64,000 bases of DNA from Streptacidiphilus sp. ASG 303 (GTDB lineage: Bacteria; Actinomycetota; Actinomycetes; Streptomycetales; Streptomycetaceae): the NCBI RefSeq assembly GCF_020991365.1, contig NZ_JAJLRA010000004.1, positions 1 to 64,000 on the forward strand, in the 5' to 3' direction. The translations under genes were made by a program, and so were the position numbers. Shown piece after piece: positions 8,174 to 16,520 of the stretch. The notes beneath the pieces are model-generated. The model had not been told where the DNA came from and searched no databases. It saw nothing but the letters and a program-made list of their open reading frames with translations. Position 1 is the stretch's first letter; each line of letters begins with the position of its first letter.

Positions 8174-9028
8174 ATGCGGATCGAGCTGGCGACCGAGGCG
8201 GGTTCGGCGGCGCGCGCCAACGAGGACTTCGTCCTGGCCGCGCCGGGGGCGTTCGTGGTGCTCGACGGGGTGACCCCCGGCCCGCGGGACCCGGGGTGCA
8301 CGCACGGGGTGGTCTGGTACGTGCGCAGCCTGGGCGTGCGGCTGCTGGCCGCGGCCGCCGGCGTCCCGGACCGTCCGCTGGCCGACTGCCTGGCGGACGC
8401 GGTCGCGGGCACGGCGGCGGCCCACGGCGGCGGCTGCGACCTGTCCGCGCCGGGGACGCCGCAGGCCACGGTGGCGGTGGGGCGGCTCGTGGGCGGCCGG
8501 TTCGAGTACCTGGTGCTCGCCGACTGCACGGTGGTGCTGGAGACCGGCGGCGGCCCGGTGGCCGTCACCGACGACCGGGTGGAGCGGGCGGCCCGCGGCC
8601 TGCGGCTGGCGGCGGCCGCGCTGCCGGAGGGGTCCGCCGAGCGGGCCGCCGCCCGCGAGCGGTACGCGGCCGCCGTGGAGGGGCTGCGCAACCGGCCCGG
8701 CGGGTTCTGGACGGCGGCGGCGGACCCGGCGGTGGCGGGCGAGGCGCTGACCGGGTCGGTCCCGGCGTCCGGGTTGCGGGCCGTGGCGGCGATGAGCGAC
8801 GGCGCGAGCCGGTTCGTGGACCTGCTGGGACTGGGCGACTGGTCGGACGTGATGCGGCTGCTGGCCTCGCACGGTCCCGCGGAGCTGCTGTCCCGGGTGC
8901 GGCGGGCCGAGGCCGGTGACCCGGAGCGGCGGCGCTGGCGGCGGGGCAAGGTCAGCGACGACGCGACGGTCGTGCACGCGGTGCCGGGGGCGTCGCCGGG
9001 GTTCCGGCGTCGCGGCGCCCCGGCATGA
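8174..9028 (+). CDS. PP2C-like protein phosphatase (cassette copy 1)
   Basis: The 284-residue protein has the spaced acidic motifs of PP2C-type metal-dependent phosphatases. These are ARANEDF, VVLDGV (metal-binding Asp and Gly), PQATVAVGRL, AAMSDGASRFVDLLGLGDW and KVSDDATVVHA near the C-terminus. It is about one third identical by eye to the gene at 11480-12304, sharing WYVR-LGV-LLA, LADA-A-TAA-HG--CDL and DLLGLG-W, so the two are paralogues that flank the cassette. ATG 8174 is preferred because it matches the paralogue's N-terminus and follows GGGA; ATG 8165 is also possible. The substrate is unknown. The location beside WXG100- and NlpC/P60-type genes suggests a link to their secretion or use. 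Confidence 0.82.
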   Translation: MRIELATEAGSAARANEDFVLAAPGAFVVLDGVTPGPRDPGCTHGVVWYVRSLGVRLLAAAAGVPDRPLADCLADAVAGTAAAHGGGCDLSAPGTPQATVAVGRLVGGRFEYLVLADCTVVLETGGGPVAVTDDRVERAARGLRLAAAALPEGSAERAAARERYAAAVEGLRNRPGGFWTAAADPAVAGEALTGSVPASGLRAVAAMSDGASRFVDLLGLGDWSDVMRLLASHGPAELLSRVRRAEAGDPERRRWRRGKVSDDATVVHAVPGASPGFRRRGAPA

Positions 9029-9129
9029 CGGTTCGTCAGCGGGGCCCCGTACCGGCCGTCGGAGTCCTGGACTAGGCTGCCGCGCGGACCTCCGCCAGGC
9101 CGGGGGACACGGGGAACGGGGAGACGGGC

Positions 9130-9456
9130 ATGAGTGACAGCGTCTGGGAGGACGTCGCCAGGGCCGGCAGGGCGGTCGTGATGGCGCCGGTGGAGATCGC
9201 CCACCTGGCACTGGAGGAGATGTTCGGCAGCGACGACGAGCTGCGCACGATCGCCGCCGAGCTGCGTGCGCTGGGGCGGGAGGTCGAGGAGCTGCGCCGG
9301 CGGATCGACGCGTCCGTCGGCCGGATCTCCTGGCACGGCAGGGCGGCCGACGCCTTCACCGAGCACGCCCGGGGGCGCATCCGCGACCTGGCCGCCGCGG
9401 CGGACGGCCTGGAGGCGCTGGGCGCCTCGGTCGGCCGCCTCGCCGACGCGGTCTGA
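9130..9456 (+). CDS. WXG100-like small protein
   Basis: This 108-residue, almost wholly helical protein carries SWHGRAADAF in its middle, matching the W-x-G turn of WXG100/Esx proteins. Amphipathic heptad-rich helices lie on both sides (ELRALGREVEELRRRID and IRDLAAAADGLEALG). WXG100 proteins are exported as helical-hairpin dimers by type VII (ESX) secretion. No EccC ATPase or other ESX core gene is in the window, so export would rely on a distant system. The N-terminal 30 residues are longer than in minimal Esx proteins. The start ATG follows GGGGAGACGGGC. It is followed by a 177-bp repeat-rich spacer and the NlpC/P60 gene in the same direction. Confidence 0.75.
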   Translation: MSDSVWEDVARAGRAVVMAPVEIAHLALEEMFGSDDELRTIAAELRALGREVEELRRRIDASVGRISWHGRAADAFTEHARGRIRDLAAAADGLEALGASVGRLADAV

Positions 9457-9566
9457 CACCGCGGCACACACGCCGCGGCACACACGCCGTGGCACACCCC
9501 GCGGCACACACGCCGCGGCGGGGCCTGACCGCAGGCACCTCGCCCGCAGGCACCTCGCCCGCAGGT
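9457..9566. repeat. Short GC-rich tandem repeats between cassette genes
   Basis: A 14-bp unit GCGGCACACACGCC recurs about four times with small changes from 9460 to 9520. A 15-bp unit GCAGGCACCTCGCCC is then repeated from 9530 to 9566. The spacer is non-coding. Confidence 0.65.
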
Positions 9567-9633
9567 GCGCCTCTGCAGCACCGCAGGCACGTTCCGGCAC
9601 CACCGGCAGCACATCCCAGGGGGACGGGAGCAC

Positions 9634-10677
9634 ATGGCCGACGACCGCTTCGGCGTCCAGTTGCACGAACTCGCCGCGCTGCGGCAGGAATGGCACTCCG
9701 CGAGTGAGCGGATGGCCGGGCTCTCCGAGCGGCTCGACGCCGTCCGGGCCGCCGTCACCCGGGCCGCTGCGGTCGACCTCGCCGCCGGCGCCCTGGGGGG
9801 CGTGGCGGGCATCGCCACGGCGTACCGGGTGCTGGAGGACGTCCGGGAGATCGAGAAGCGGGCGGAGGCGCTGGCCCGTACCCAGAAGCAGCTGACGGAG
9901 GAGCTGGCCGCCGACGCCGCCAAGCTCAAGGCCGTCGCGGACGAGTACGCCGCCGCGGACCGGCGGATCCACGAGGAGATGCGCAGGAAGCACCGCGGGG
10001 AGCACCACGTCCCCGCCCCGCCGAGGACCGGGACCGACCACGCGGGCGGGAGCGGCGGGCACGCGGGCGGGAGCGGCTCGGGCGGCGGCCACGCCGGGGG
10101 AGGCGCGGCCGGCAGTTCCGGGGCGGGTTCCGGCTCCGGGTCGTTCGACGGTCAGGGCGACGGGAAGTGGCGGACCGTCGGCAGCTGGGACGCCTGGTCC
10201 CCCGGGCGGCACCACACCACCAGGGGGGCGGGCGTCATCACCGGGCCGGACCTGTCCGGCCTGCCGGACGCGCGCCGGCAGGTCCTGGAGCGCGCCCTGG
10301 AGCGGATCAACCACCGCATCGGGTACAGCCAGTCCGCGACCACCAACGGGTACCGCGACGACTGCTCCGGCTTCGTCTCGGCCGCCTGGGGCCTGGAGCC
10401 GCCGGGCCTCAACACCTACGGGCTGATGGGCAGCGGCTGTGCGCACCCCATATCCAAGGACGAGCTGCGGCCCGGCGACGCGCTGATCGCCGGCGACCAC
10501 ACCGTCCTCTTCGGCGGCTGGGCCGACGCCGCGCACACGAAGTACATCGCCCTGGAGGACAACGGCTCGCAAGGCACGGTCTCGCACGTCATCCCCTACC
10601 CGTACTTCTCGGGCGACGCCGCCCACGAGCGGGCCATCGGCCACCCGTACGTGCCCTACCGCCGCAACGGCCTCTAG
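9634..10677 (+). CDS. Coiled-coil NlpC/P60-like hydrolase
   Basis: The 347-residue protein has three parts. An N-terminal alpha-helical, coiled-coil region (1-125; HELAALRQEW, REIEKRAEAL) resembles WXG/LXG-type heads. A Gly/Ser/His-rich linker follows (about 128-175), then a cysteine-peptidase-like domain (about 195-347). The latter has YRDDCSGFVSAAW with Cys244 and LRPGDALIAGDH with His289, the Cys and His of NlpC/P60 and CHAP-type amidases that cut peptidoglycan stem peptides. There is no signal peptide, which fits export by a type VII route with a WXG100 partner (inferred). ATG 9634 is preceded by GGGGGACGGGAG. It lies in a co-directional set with the WXG100-like gene and a lipoprotein gene. 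Confidence 0.8.
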   Translation: MADDRFGVQLHELAALRQEWHSASERMAGLSERLDAVRAAVTRAAAVDLAAGALGGVAGIATAYRVLEDVREIEKRAEALARTQKQLTEELAADAAKLKAVADEYAAADRRIHEEMRRKHRGEHHVPAPPRTGTDHAGGSGGHAGGSGSGGGHAGGGAAGSSGAGSGSGSFDGQGDGKWRTVGSWDAWSPGRHHTTRGAGVITGPDLSGLPDARRQVLERALERINHRIGYSQSATTNGYRDDCSGFVSAAWGLEPPGLNTYGLMGSGCAHPISKDELRPGDALIAGDHTVLFGGWADAAHTKYIALEDNGSQGTVSHVIPYPYFSGDAAHERAIGHPYVPYRRNGL

Positions 10678-10779
10678 GACCGGGACCGCCGGCGTCCGGA
10701 CCCACGTCCGGACCCCGGCCCCCGGTCTCCCGGCCCCCGGCCTCCCGGACCCCAGCCCCTCGGACAGGAGCCCTCCGCC

Positions 10780-11479
10780 ATGCCCCGCCCCCGCCTGCTC
10801 GCCGCGGCCGCCCTCACCGCGGCGCTGGCCGCGCTCACCTCCTGCAAGCCCGGCACCACCGGCACGGAGGCCTCCTCGGCCGCCCCGGCGCCCGCCGCCA
10901 CCGCCCCGGGAGCCGCCTCCACGCCGGAGGCGTCCCGCAGCGCGGGCGCACCGGCCGCCGACCCGTCGGCATCCGACCCGGGGACGGCCGACCCCTCGAC
11001 GGCAGACCCCGCGACGGCCGACCCGGCAGCGGGCGGCTCGTCCTCGGCCCCGGCCGACCTGCCGCTGGACCCCGAGCCCTCCGCCGACTGCGAGGCGCCG
11101 AAGCTCCCGGCGGGGCACCGGATGGTGCAGGTCGTCGGCGCGCCGGCCGCCGGGGTGCTGCGGGCCCGGACCGCCCGGTTCGCGTGCGACCCCAACGGCG
11201 GGGGCTTCGCGGGTGCGGGTCCCGCCGCCTCCTACCGCCTGGCGCCGGGCGCCGCGGTCGACCTCGCCGTCGGCGCCACGGGCCGCCGGCGGGTGACGCC
11301 GTCCGTCCTGGAGCGGCACGTCGGCGACTGCCTGCGGCACGTCCAGCCGGCCGCGCCCCTGTCCTGCTCGGGGGACGTCTACGAGCTCGCCCTGTCCCCC
11401 GCCGGCGCCGTCACCGCCGTCCGGGTGAGGGTGCGCGGAAACCCGCCGGCGGCGGGGCGTGCGGCGCCACACTGGTCGG
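10780..11479 (+). CDS. Lipoprotein of unknown function, 3' end unclear
   Basis: It starts with a lipoprotein signal (LTAALAALTSC, lipobox Cys22). A disordered Ala/Pro/Ser/Thr stretch with TADP repeats (about 25-90) and a small domain follow (from about residue 98). The domain has three cysteines (SADCEAP, FACDPNG, GDCLRH) and a further LSCSGDVYEL. The reading frame has no stop codon near the expected end and stays open through the next gene to about 12774, where its codon use is no longer gene-like. An out-of-frame TGA at 11426-11428 lies exactly where the domain seems to finish (GAVTAVR), so a one-base frameshift there is likely. The end coordinate given is therefore approximate. Confidence 0.65.
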
Positions 11480-12304
11480 GTGCAGGTGGAGATGGCGGGG
11501 GAACCGCAGCACCCGGGTCGGGAGAGCGAGGACTTCGCGGCGGCGACGCCGGAGGCGCTGGTCCTGCTGGACGGGTCGGGTCCGCCGGCGGGGGCGGAGT
11601 CCGGCTGCCGGCACGGGACGGCGTGGTACGTGCGGCGGCTGGGGGTGCACCTGCTGGCCCGGCTGACCGACCGGGCGGACCGCACCGCCGCGCAGTGCCT
11701 GGCCGACGCGATCGCGGAGACGGCCGCGCTGCACGGCGCCCGCTGCGACCTGGCGCACCCGGACACGCCCGCGGCGACGGTGGTGGCGGTGCGCCGCAGC
11801 GGCACGGCGCTGGAGTACGCCGTGCTGGGCGACTCGCTGCTGGTCCTCCACCCGCGGGCGGGCGAGCCCCGGGTCGTCGGGGGCGACCAGCCGTTCCCGG
11901 CGGGCGAGCTGCTGCGGCGGCAGGTGCGGGAGGCGGCGCCGGGGAGCCCGGAGCGGGCGGCGGCGCTCACGCGGTACGCCCTCGCGGTGCGGGCGGCCCG
12001 CAACAGCGGCCACGGCCCGTGGATCGCGGCCGCGCTGCCGCGGGCGGCGGAGCACGCCCGGACCGGCACGGTGCCGCTGGCGGGGCTGCGCGGCCTGGCG
12101 GCGCTGTCCGACGGGGCGGGCCGCTACGTGGACCTGCTGGGATTGGGCGGCTGGCCGGAGGCGCTGGCACTGATGGCGGGCTCCGGGCCGGGCGAGCTGC
12201 TGGCGCGGGTGCGGGCCGCGGAGGCGTCCGACCCCCGGTGCGAGCGGTGGCCGCGCGGCAAGGTCCGGGACGACGCGACGGCGGTGTACGCCCGGACGCC
12301 GTGA
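11480..12304 (+). CDS. PP2C-like protein phosphatase (cassette copy 2)
   Basis: The 274-residue paralogue of the gene at 8174-9028 has ESEDF, LVLLDGS, PAATVVAVRR, YAVLGDSLLVL, AALSDGAGRYVDLLGLGGW and KVRDDATAVYA, in the order of PP2C motifs. The first motif is SED rather than NED. GTG 11480 gives the best N-terminal match to copy 1; GTG 11486 is an alternative. It begins where the lipoprotein frame loses gene-like codon use. Both copies bracket the WXG100-like, NlpC/P60-like and lipoprotein genes in one orientation, suggesting a common job. Function is inferred only from motifs. Confidence 0.8.
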   Translation: MQVEMAGEPQHPGRESEDFAAATPEALVLLDGSGPPAGAESGCRHGTAWYVRRLGVHLLARLTDRADRTAAQCLADAIAETAALHGARCDLAHPDTPAATVVAVRRSGTALEYAVLGDSLLVLHPRAGEPRVVGGDQPFPAGELLRRQVREAAPGSPERAAALTRYALAVRAARNSGHGPWIAAALPRAAEHARTGTVPLAGLRGLAALSDGAGRYVDLLGLGGWPEALALMAGSGPGELLARVRAAEASDPRCERWPRGKVRDDATAVYARTP

Positions 12305-12385
12305 GCCCGTGCCCGTCGGCCGGGGACCCGTACGGTCCCGATCCGTGCGGGGCCCCGACGGGCGCGGCCACGGGGGGCGGGACCG

Positions 12386-12426
12386 CGCAGGGCCCGGCGG
12401 ACCGGGTCGCGGTCCGCCGGGCCCTG
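12386..12426. terminator. Shared convergent terminator
   Basis: A 17-bp perfect stem (12386-12402 with 12410-12426) with a 7-nt loop lies between the rightward PP2C gene and the leftward pirin gene. It can terminate both. Confidence 0.8.
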
Positions 12427-12491
12427 CGGGTCCGGGCGCGTGGCGCGGGGCGCGCCCGGACGTCCCCGGGGGGAGCCGGACGTGCGGGGGA

Positions 12492-13451
12492 TCAGGCGTG
12501 CTCGGCCGGGATCTGCCCGAGCCGTCCGGCCCGGAAGTCCTCGAAGGCCTGCTCCAGCTCACGGTGGCTGTTCATGACGAACGGGCCGTACCAGGCGACG
12601 GGCTCGCGGATCGGGCGGCCGCCGAGGATCACCACGTCCAGCTCGGGCGAGCGGGACTCCTGCCGCTCGTCGGCCCGGACGGTGATGCTGTCGCCGTCGC
12701 CGAAGAGCACGGCCTGGCCCATGCCGAACGGGCGGTTCTCCTCGCCGACGGTGCCGGAGCCGTTGAGGGCGTAGACCAGGGCGTTGAAGTCGCTGCGCCA
12801 GGGCAGGGTGATCCGGGCGCCGGGGCTGACGGTGGCGTGGACCATGGTGATGGGGGTGTGGGTGGCGCCGGGGCCCTGGTGGCCGCCGAGCTCTCCCGCG
12901 ATGAGGCGGAGCACGGCGCCGCCGTCGGGGGAGGTCAGCAGCTTGACCTTGTCGCCGGAGATGTCCTGGTACCGGGGGGCGGTCATCTTGTCGGCGCCGG
13001 GGAGGTTGACCCAGAGCTGGAGGCCGTGGAAGAGGCCGCCGGAGACGACGAGGTCCTCGGGCGGGGTCTCGATGTGGAGGAGGCCGGAGCCGGCGGTCAT
13101 CCACTGGGTGTCGCCGTCGCCGATGAAGCCGCCGCCGCCGCTGGTGTCCTTGTGGACGAACTTCCCGTCGATGATGTAGGTGACGGTCTCGAAGCCGCGG
13201 TGGGGGTGCCAGGGGGTGCCCTTGGGCTCGCCGGGCGCGTACTCCACCTCGCCCATCTGGTCCATCATGATGAAGGGGTCCAGGTGGCGGGTGTGGATGC
13301 CGGCGAAGGCGCGGCGCACGGGGAAGCCCTCGCCCTCGAAGCCGGTGGGCGCGGTGGCGACCTGGCGGACCCGGCGGGCGCGGGCGGCGGTGGGGTCGGG
13401 GAGCTCCACCCTGGGCAGCACGAGCGGGTTCTCGACGGTGACGGCGGGCAT
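12492..13451 (-). CDS. Pirin family protein (cupin, probable quercetinase-like)
   Basis: The 319-residue bicupin protein has the pirin N-terminal metal site: IHTRHLDPFIMMDQMG, then WHPHRGFETVTYI (two His), and later GSGLLHIETP (His and Glu). The C-terminal pirin domain follows (HTPITMVHATVSPGARITLPW). Bacterial pirins bind iron; some have quercetin 2,3-dioxygenase activity and others affect metabolism by binding enzymes, so the substrate is not settled. ATG 13451 has AGGAGG 8 bp upstream; the open frame extends to 13502, but the longer form is unlikely. An inverted repeat of operator type lies 40-75 bp upstream. Confidence 0.92.
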   Translation of the reverse strand: MPAVTVENPLVLPRVELPDPTAARARRVRQVATAPTGFEGEGFPVRRAFAGIHTRHLDPFIMMDQMGEVEYAPGEPKGTPWHPHRGFETVTYIIDGKFVHKDTSGGGGFIGDGDTQWMTAGSGLLHIETPPEDLVVSGGLFHGLQLWVNLPGADKMTAPRYQDISGDKVKLLTSPDGGAVLRLIAGELGGHQGPGATHTPITMVHATVSPGARITLPWRSDFNALVYALNGSGTVGEENRPFGMGQAVLFGDGDSITVRADERQESRSPELDVVILGGRPIREPVAWYGPFVMNSHRELEQAFEDFRAGRLGQIPAEHA

Positions 13452-13489
13452 GGCTGCCTCCTGGGGTTCCGTGGTCTGGGACCACTGTA

Positions 13490-13526
13490 GTTCAACGCTC
13501 AACTAAAAGCCAGTTGAAGCTTGAAC
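13490..13526. promoter_or_regulatory. Inverted repeat upstream of pirin, putative operator
   Basis: GTTCAACGCTCAAC (13490-13503) and GTTGAAGCTTGAAC (13513-13526) are inverted copies matching at 11 of 14 positions. An inner TCAACT/AGTTGA pair also occurs. The AT-rich patch sits just upstream of the pirin gene and overlaps its likely promoter. The arm sequence resembles operators of MarR-type regulators, but none is encoded nearby. Confidence 0.5.
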
Positions 13527-13587
13527 CATTCCCGGAGGGGCCGGGGATCCGGGAAGGACCGGCCGGCGGGGCGGGGGCGTCCGCGCG

Positions 13588-14151
13588 TCAGCCGTACATG
13601 CGGCGCATGGTGAAGTCGACCATCTGCTCGACGGCCTTGGCGTCGAACACCATGCGGTGCTCGCCCTCCATGTCCAGGGCGAAGCCGTAGCCGGTGGGCA
13701 GCAGGTCCAGGACCTCGGCACCGGTGACCGCGAAGTACTTGGACTCCTTGCCCGCGTAGCGGCGCAGCTCCTTGAGCGAGCTGAACATCGGGATCACCGG
13801 GGTCGGGGTGTTGTGCAGCGCGAGGAAGCCGGGCCGCTCGCCGCGGGGGCAGTACACCTTGGAGGTGATGAAGATCGCCTGGAAGTCCTCGACCGTGAGC
13901 CCGCCGCCGGTGAAGGCGCGGACGGCGTCGGCGAGCGAGGGCGGCGACGGCTCGGGGTAGAGCGGCTGCTGGGGGACCTGCTGGTCGCCGTAGCCCGCGT
14001 GCGCGGAGCCCGGGTGCGGGGCGCCTGCCTGCTGCGGACCGGCGCCCGGTCCGGGCATGCCGCCCATGCCGGGCTGCGGCCCGGGCTGCTGGTAGGGGCC
14101 TCCCGGGTAGCCGGGGCCCGCCCCGGTCGCGGTCTGCTCGTAGCCGTACAC
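13588..14151 (-). CDS. SseB family protein
   Basis: The 187-residue protein has a Gly/Pro/Gln-rich disordered N-terminus (1-75) followed by an SseB-like domain. Key segments are SLADAVRAFTGGGLTVEDFQAIFITSKVY, the hydrophobic core IPMFSSLKELRRYAG, FAVTGAEVLDLLPTGYGFALDMEGEH and the end FTMRRMYG. The SseB domain is common in Streptomyces, often in several copies, and its role is not defined; some are adaptor-like. The start is GTG 14151. It is divergent from the acyl-CoA dehydrogenase gene. Confidence 0.8.
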   Translation of the reverse strand: MYGYEQTATGAGPGYPGGPYQQPGPQPGMGGMPGPGAGPQQAGAPHPGSAHAGYGDQQVPQQPLYPEPSPPSLADAVRAFTGGGLTVEDFQAIFITSKVYCPRGERPGFLALHNTPTPVIPMFSSLKELRRYAGKESKYFAVTGAEVLDLLPTGYGFALDMEGEHRMVFDAKAVEQMVDFTMRRMYG

Positions 14152-14271
14152 GGCACCAGGCTATCGGCCCGGAGGGGCCCGGTGGGGCGGGTGTCCGGCA
14201 AAGGACCGCGAGGCCGCGGGGCGTGCGGGCACAGTGGGACGTGACGACCCTCATGCCACCCGAGGGTTGAA

Positions 14272-14314
14272 GATGTTACCGCCGGGTAGCATCATGGGAG
14301 CTACTGACGGGTAG
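14272..14314. promoter_or_regulatory. Paired operator-like sites upstream of fadE-type gene
   Basis: TTACCGCCGGGTAG (14276-14289) and CTACTGACGGGTAG (14301-14314) match at 11 of 14 positions and are 25 bp apart. The first sits inside a larger palindrome with 10-bp arms (14272-14281 and 14284-14293). The second is itself a CTAC-N6-GTAG inverted repeat. Spacing and symmetry suggest binding of a dimeric regulator, probably a TetR- or FadR-like fatty-acid regulator, which is inferred from the downstream gene. Confidence 0.55.
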
Positions 14315-14382
14315 GGGGGCGCCTCCGCACGGGCGCACGACAAGACCCCCGGCACCGACCTACGCGATGACCGGAGAAGGCC

Positions 14383-16209
14383 ATGGGTCACTACAAGTCC
14401 AACCTCCGCGACGTGGAGTTCAACCTCTTCGAGGTGCTCGGCCGCGAGCAGGTGTACGGCAGCGGACCGTTCGCCGACATGGACGTCGAGACCGCCAAGA
14501 ACATCCTGGACGAGATCGCCCGCCTGGCCGAGAACGACCTGGCCGCCTCCTTCATCGACGCCGACCGCAACCCGCCGGTCTTCGACCCGGAGACCAGCAC
14601 CGCCCCGGTCCCGGCCACGTTCCGCAAGAGCTACCAGACCTTCATGGACGCCGAGTGGTGGCGCCTGGGCATCCCGGAGGAGATCGGCGGCTCCCCCACC
14701 CCGCGCTCCCTGCTCTGGGCCTACGCCGAGCTGGTGCTGGGCTCCAACCCCGCCATCTGGATGTACTCCTCCGGCCCGGCCTTCGCCGGCGTCGTCTTCG
14801 AGGAGGGCACCGAGGAGCAGAAGAAGGTCGCCCAGCTCATGGTCGACCGCCAGTGGGGCGCCACCATGGTCCTCACCGAGCCGGACGCCGGCTCCGACGT
14901 GGGCGCCGGCCGCACCAAGGCGGTGAAGCAGGAGGACGGCTCCTGGCACATCGAGGGCGTCAAGCGCTTCATCACCTCGGGCGAGCACGACATGTCCGAG
15001 AACATCGTCCACCTGGTGCTGGCCCGCCCCGAGGGCGGCAAGCCGGGCACCAAGGGCCTCGGCCTGTACATCGTGCCGAAGTTCGACTTCGACTGGGAGA
15101 CCGGCGAGCTCGGCGAGCGCAACGGCGTCTACGCCACCAACGTCGAGCACAAGATGGGCCTCAAGGCCTCCAACACCTGCGAGATGACCTTCGGCGCCAA
15201 GCACCCGGCCCGGGGCTGGCTGCTCGGCGAGTCCGTCGACGGCATCCGCCAGATGTTCAAGATCATCGAGTTCGCCCGGATGATGGTCGGCACGAAGGCC
15301 ATCGCCACCCTCTCCACCGGCTACCTCAACGCGCTCGAGTACGCCAAGGAGCGCGTGCAGGGCCCGGACCTGGCCAACTTCATGGACAAGACCGCGCCCC
15401 GGGTCACCATCACCCACCACCCGGACGTGCGCCGCTCGCTCATGACCCAGAAGGCCTACGCCGAGGGCATGCGCGCGCTGGTCCTGTTCACCGCCTCCGT
15501 CCAGGACGACATCGAGGCCGCCCGCCTGCGCGGCGAGACCGCCGAGGCCGCCGAGCGCCTGAACGACCTGCTCCTGCCGATCGTCAAGGGCTACGGCTCC
15601 GAGAAGTCCTACGAGCAGCTCGCCCAGTCGCTGCAGACCTTCGGCGGCTCCGGCTACCTGCAGGAGTACCCGGTCGAGCAGTACATCCGGGACGCCAAGA
15701 TCGACACCCTCTACGAGGGCACCACCGCCATCCAGGGCCAGGACTTCTTCTTCCGGAAGATCGTCAAGGACGGCGGCCAGGCCCTCACCGCGCTCTCCGA
15801 GCAGATCCAGAAGTTCCTCGCCGGCGGCGAGGGCGGCGAGGAGCTGGCCGCCGAGCGCGAGTTCCTGGCCAAGGCGTCCGGCGACCTGGAGGCGATCGTC
15901 GGCAAGATGCTCGCCGACCTCTCCTCGGTCGAGCAGGACGTGAAGAACATGTACAAGGTGGGCCTCAACACCACCCGCCTGCTGCTCGCCTCCGGCGACG
16001 TCGTCATCGGCTGGCTGCTGCTCCGCCAGGCCGCCGTGGCCCTGGCCAAGCTGCCGAACGCCACCGGCAAGGACGTCGCCTTCTACCAGGGCAAGGTCGC
16101 CGCGGCCCGCTTCTTCGCCCGCAACGTCCTCCCCACCCTCACCCCGCAGCGCCTGATCGCCGAGAACATCGACAACGAGATCATGGAGCTCGCGGAGGAG
16201 GCCTTCTGA
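14383..16209 (+). CDS. Acyl-CoA dehydrogenase (FadE type)
   Basis: The 608-residue flavoenzyme catalyses alpha,beta-dehydrogenation of acyl-CoA in beta-oxidation. It shows the long-chain FadE layout: an N-terminal extension ([17 protein letters not shown]), a helical domain, the FAD/substrate signature [13 protein letters not shown], the helical C-terminal part with [21 protein letters not shown], and the base Glu in [17 protein letters not shown]-terminal helical extension follows. Length and motifs match actinobacterial long-chain enzymes. The ATG follows GGAGAAGGCC. Two operator-like repeats lie just upstream and a strong terminator follows, so it is a single-gene unit probably controlled by fatty-acid signals. 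Confidence 0.95.
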   Translation: MGHYKSNLRDVEFNLFEVLGREQVYGSGPFADMDVETAKNILDEIARLAENDLAASFIDADRNPPVFDPETSTAPVPATFRKSYQTFMDAEWWRLGIPEEIGGSPTPRSLLWAYAELVLGSNPAIWMYSSGPAFAGVVFEEGTEEQKKVAQLMVDRQWGATMVLTEPDAGSDVGAGRTKAVKQEDGSWHIEGVKRFITSGEHDMSENIVHLVLARPEGGKPGTKGLGLYIVPKFDFDWETGELGERNGVYATNVEHKMGLKASNTCEMTFGAKHPARGWLLGESVDGIRQMFKIIEFARMMVGTKAIATLSTGYLNALEYAKERVQGPDLANFMDKTAPRVTITHHPDVRRSLMTQKAYAEGMRALVLFTASVQDDIEAARLRGETAEAAERLNDLLLPIVKGYGSEKSYEQLAQSLQTFGGSGYLQEYPVEQYIRDAKIDTLYEGTTAIQGQDFFFRKIVKDGGQALTALSEQIQKFLAGGEGGEELAAEREFLAKASGDLEAIVGKMLADLSSVEQDVKNMYKVGLNTTRLLLASGDVVIGWLLLRQAAVALAKLPNATGKDVAFYQGKVAAARFFARNVLPTLTPQRLIAENIDNEIMELAEEAF

Positions 16210-16230
16210 TCTGACCGGCGCACCCTCACA

Positions 16231-16271
16231 CCGAGGGGGTCCCCGGGGCACCGCCCCGGGGACCCCCTCGG
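16231..16271 (+). terminator. Terminator of acyl-CoA dehydrogenase gene
   Basis: A 19-bp perfect stem (16231-16249 with 16253-16271) with a 3-nt loop begins 22 bp after the stop codon. The rest of the 311-bp spacer up to the aminopeptidase gene shows only GC-rich sequence without a clear promoter. Confidence 0.85.
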
Positions 16272-16520
16272 CGCGTTCCGGGGCGCGTTCCGGGGCGGCG
16301 GCCGCGCCCGCCCGGTAGGCCCGGAACCGGGCGGAACGCCCCGGCACGCCCGGGCGCCGCGGCCCTCCCGGCGTGTCCCGGGGGGCGGGCCGCGGAGGAC
16401 CGGCGCCTATGCTCGGGGCGGGGCGCAGCGGCAGGAACCGGCCACGGACGGGGATCCGGCGCCCCGGCCAGCGGCTCCGCCGCACCGCCCCGCCCGCCTT
16501 CCCTCCGACCCGGGAGCAGC

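Noticed and set aside
7990-12069. 1359-codon minus-strand frame opposite the PP2C cassette
   Set aside because: Its composition is low-complexity Arg/Gly/Ala/Pro and it lies opposite five recognisable genes, so it is a shadow frame.
11480-12774. 664-residue extension of the lipoprotein through the second PP2C gene
   Set aside because: Beyond about 11450 this frame is poor Gly/Ala/Arg sequence typical of a shadow frame, while the PP2C motifs lie in the other frame.
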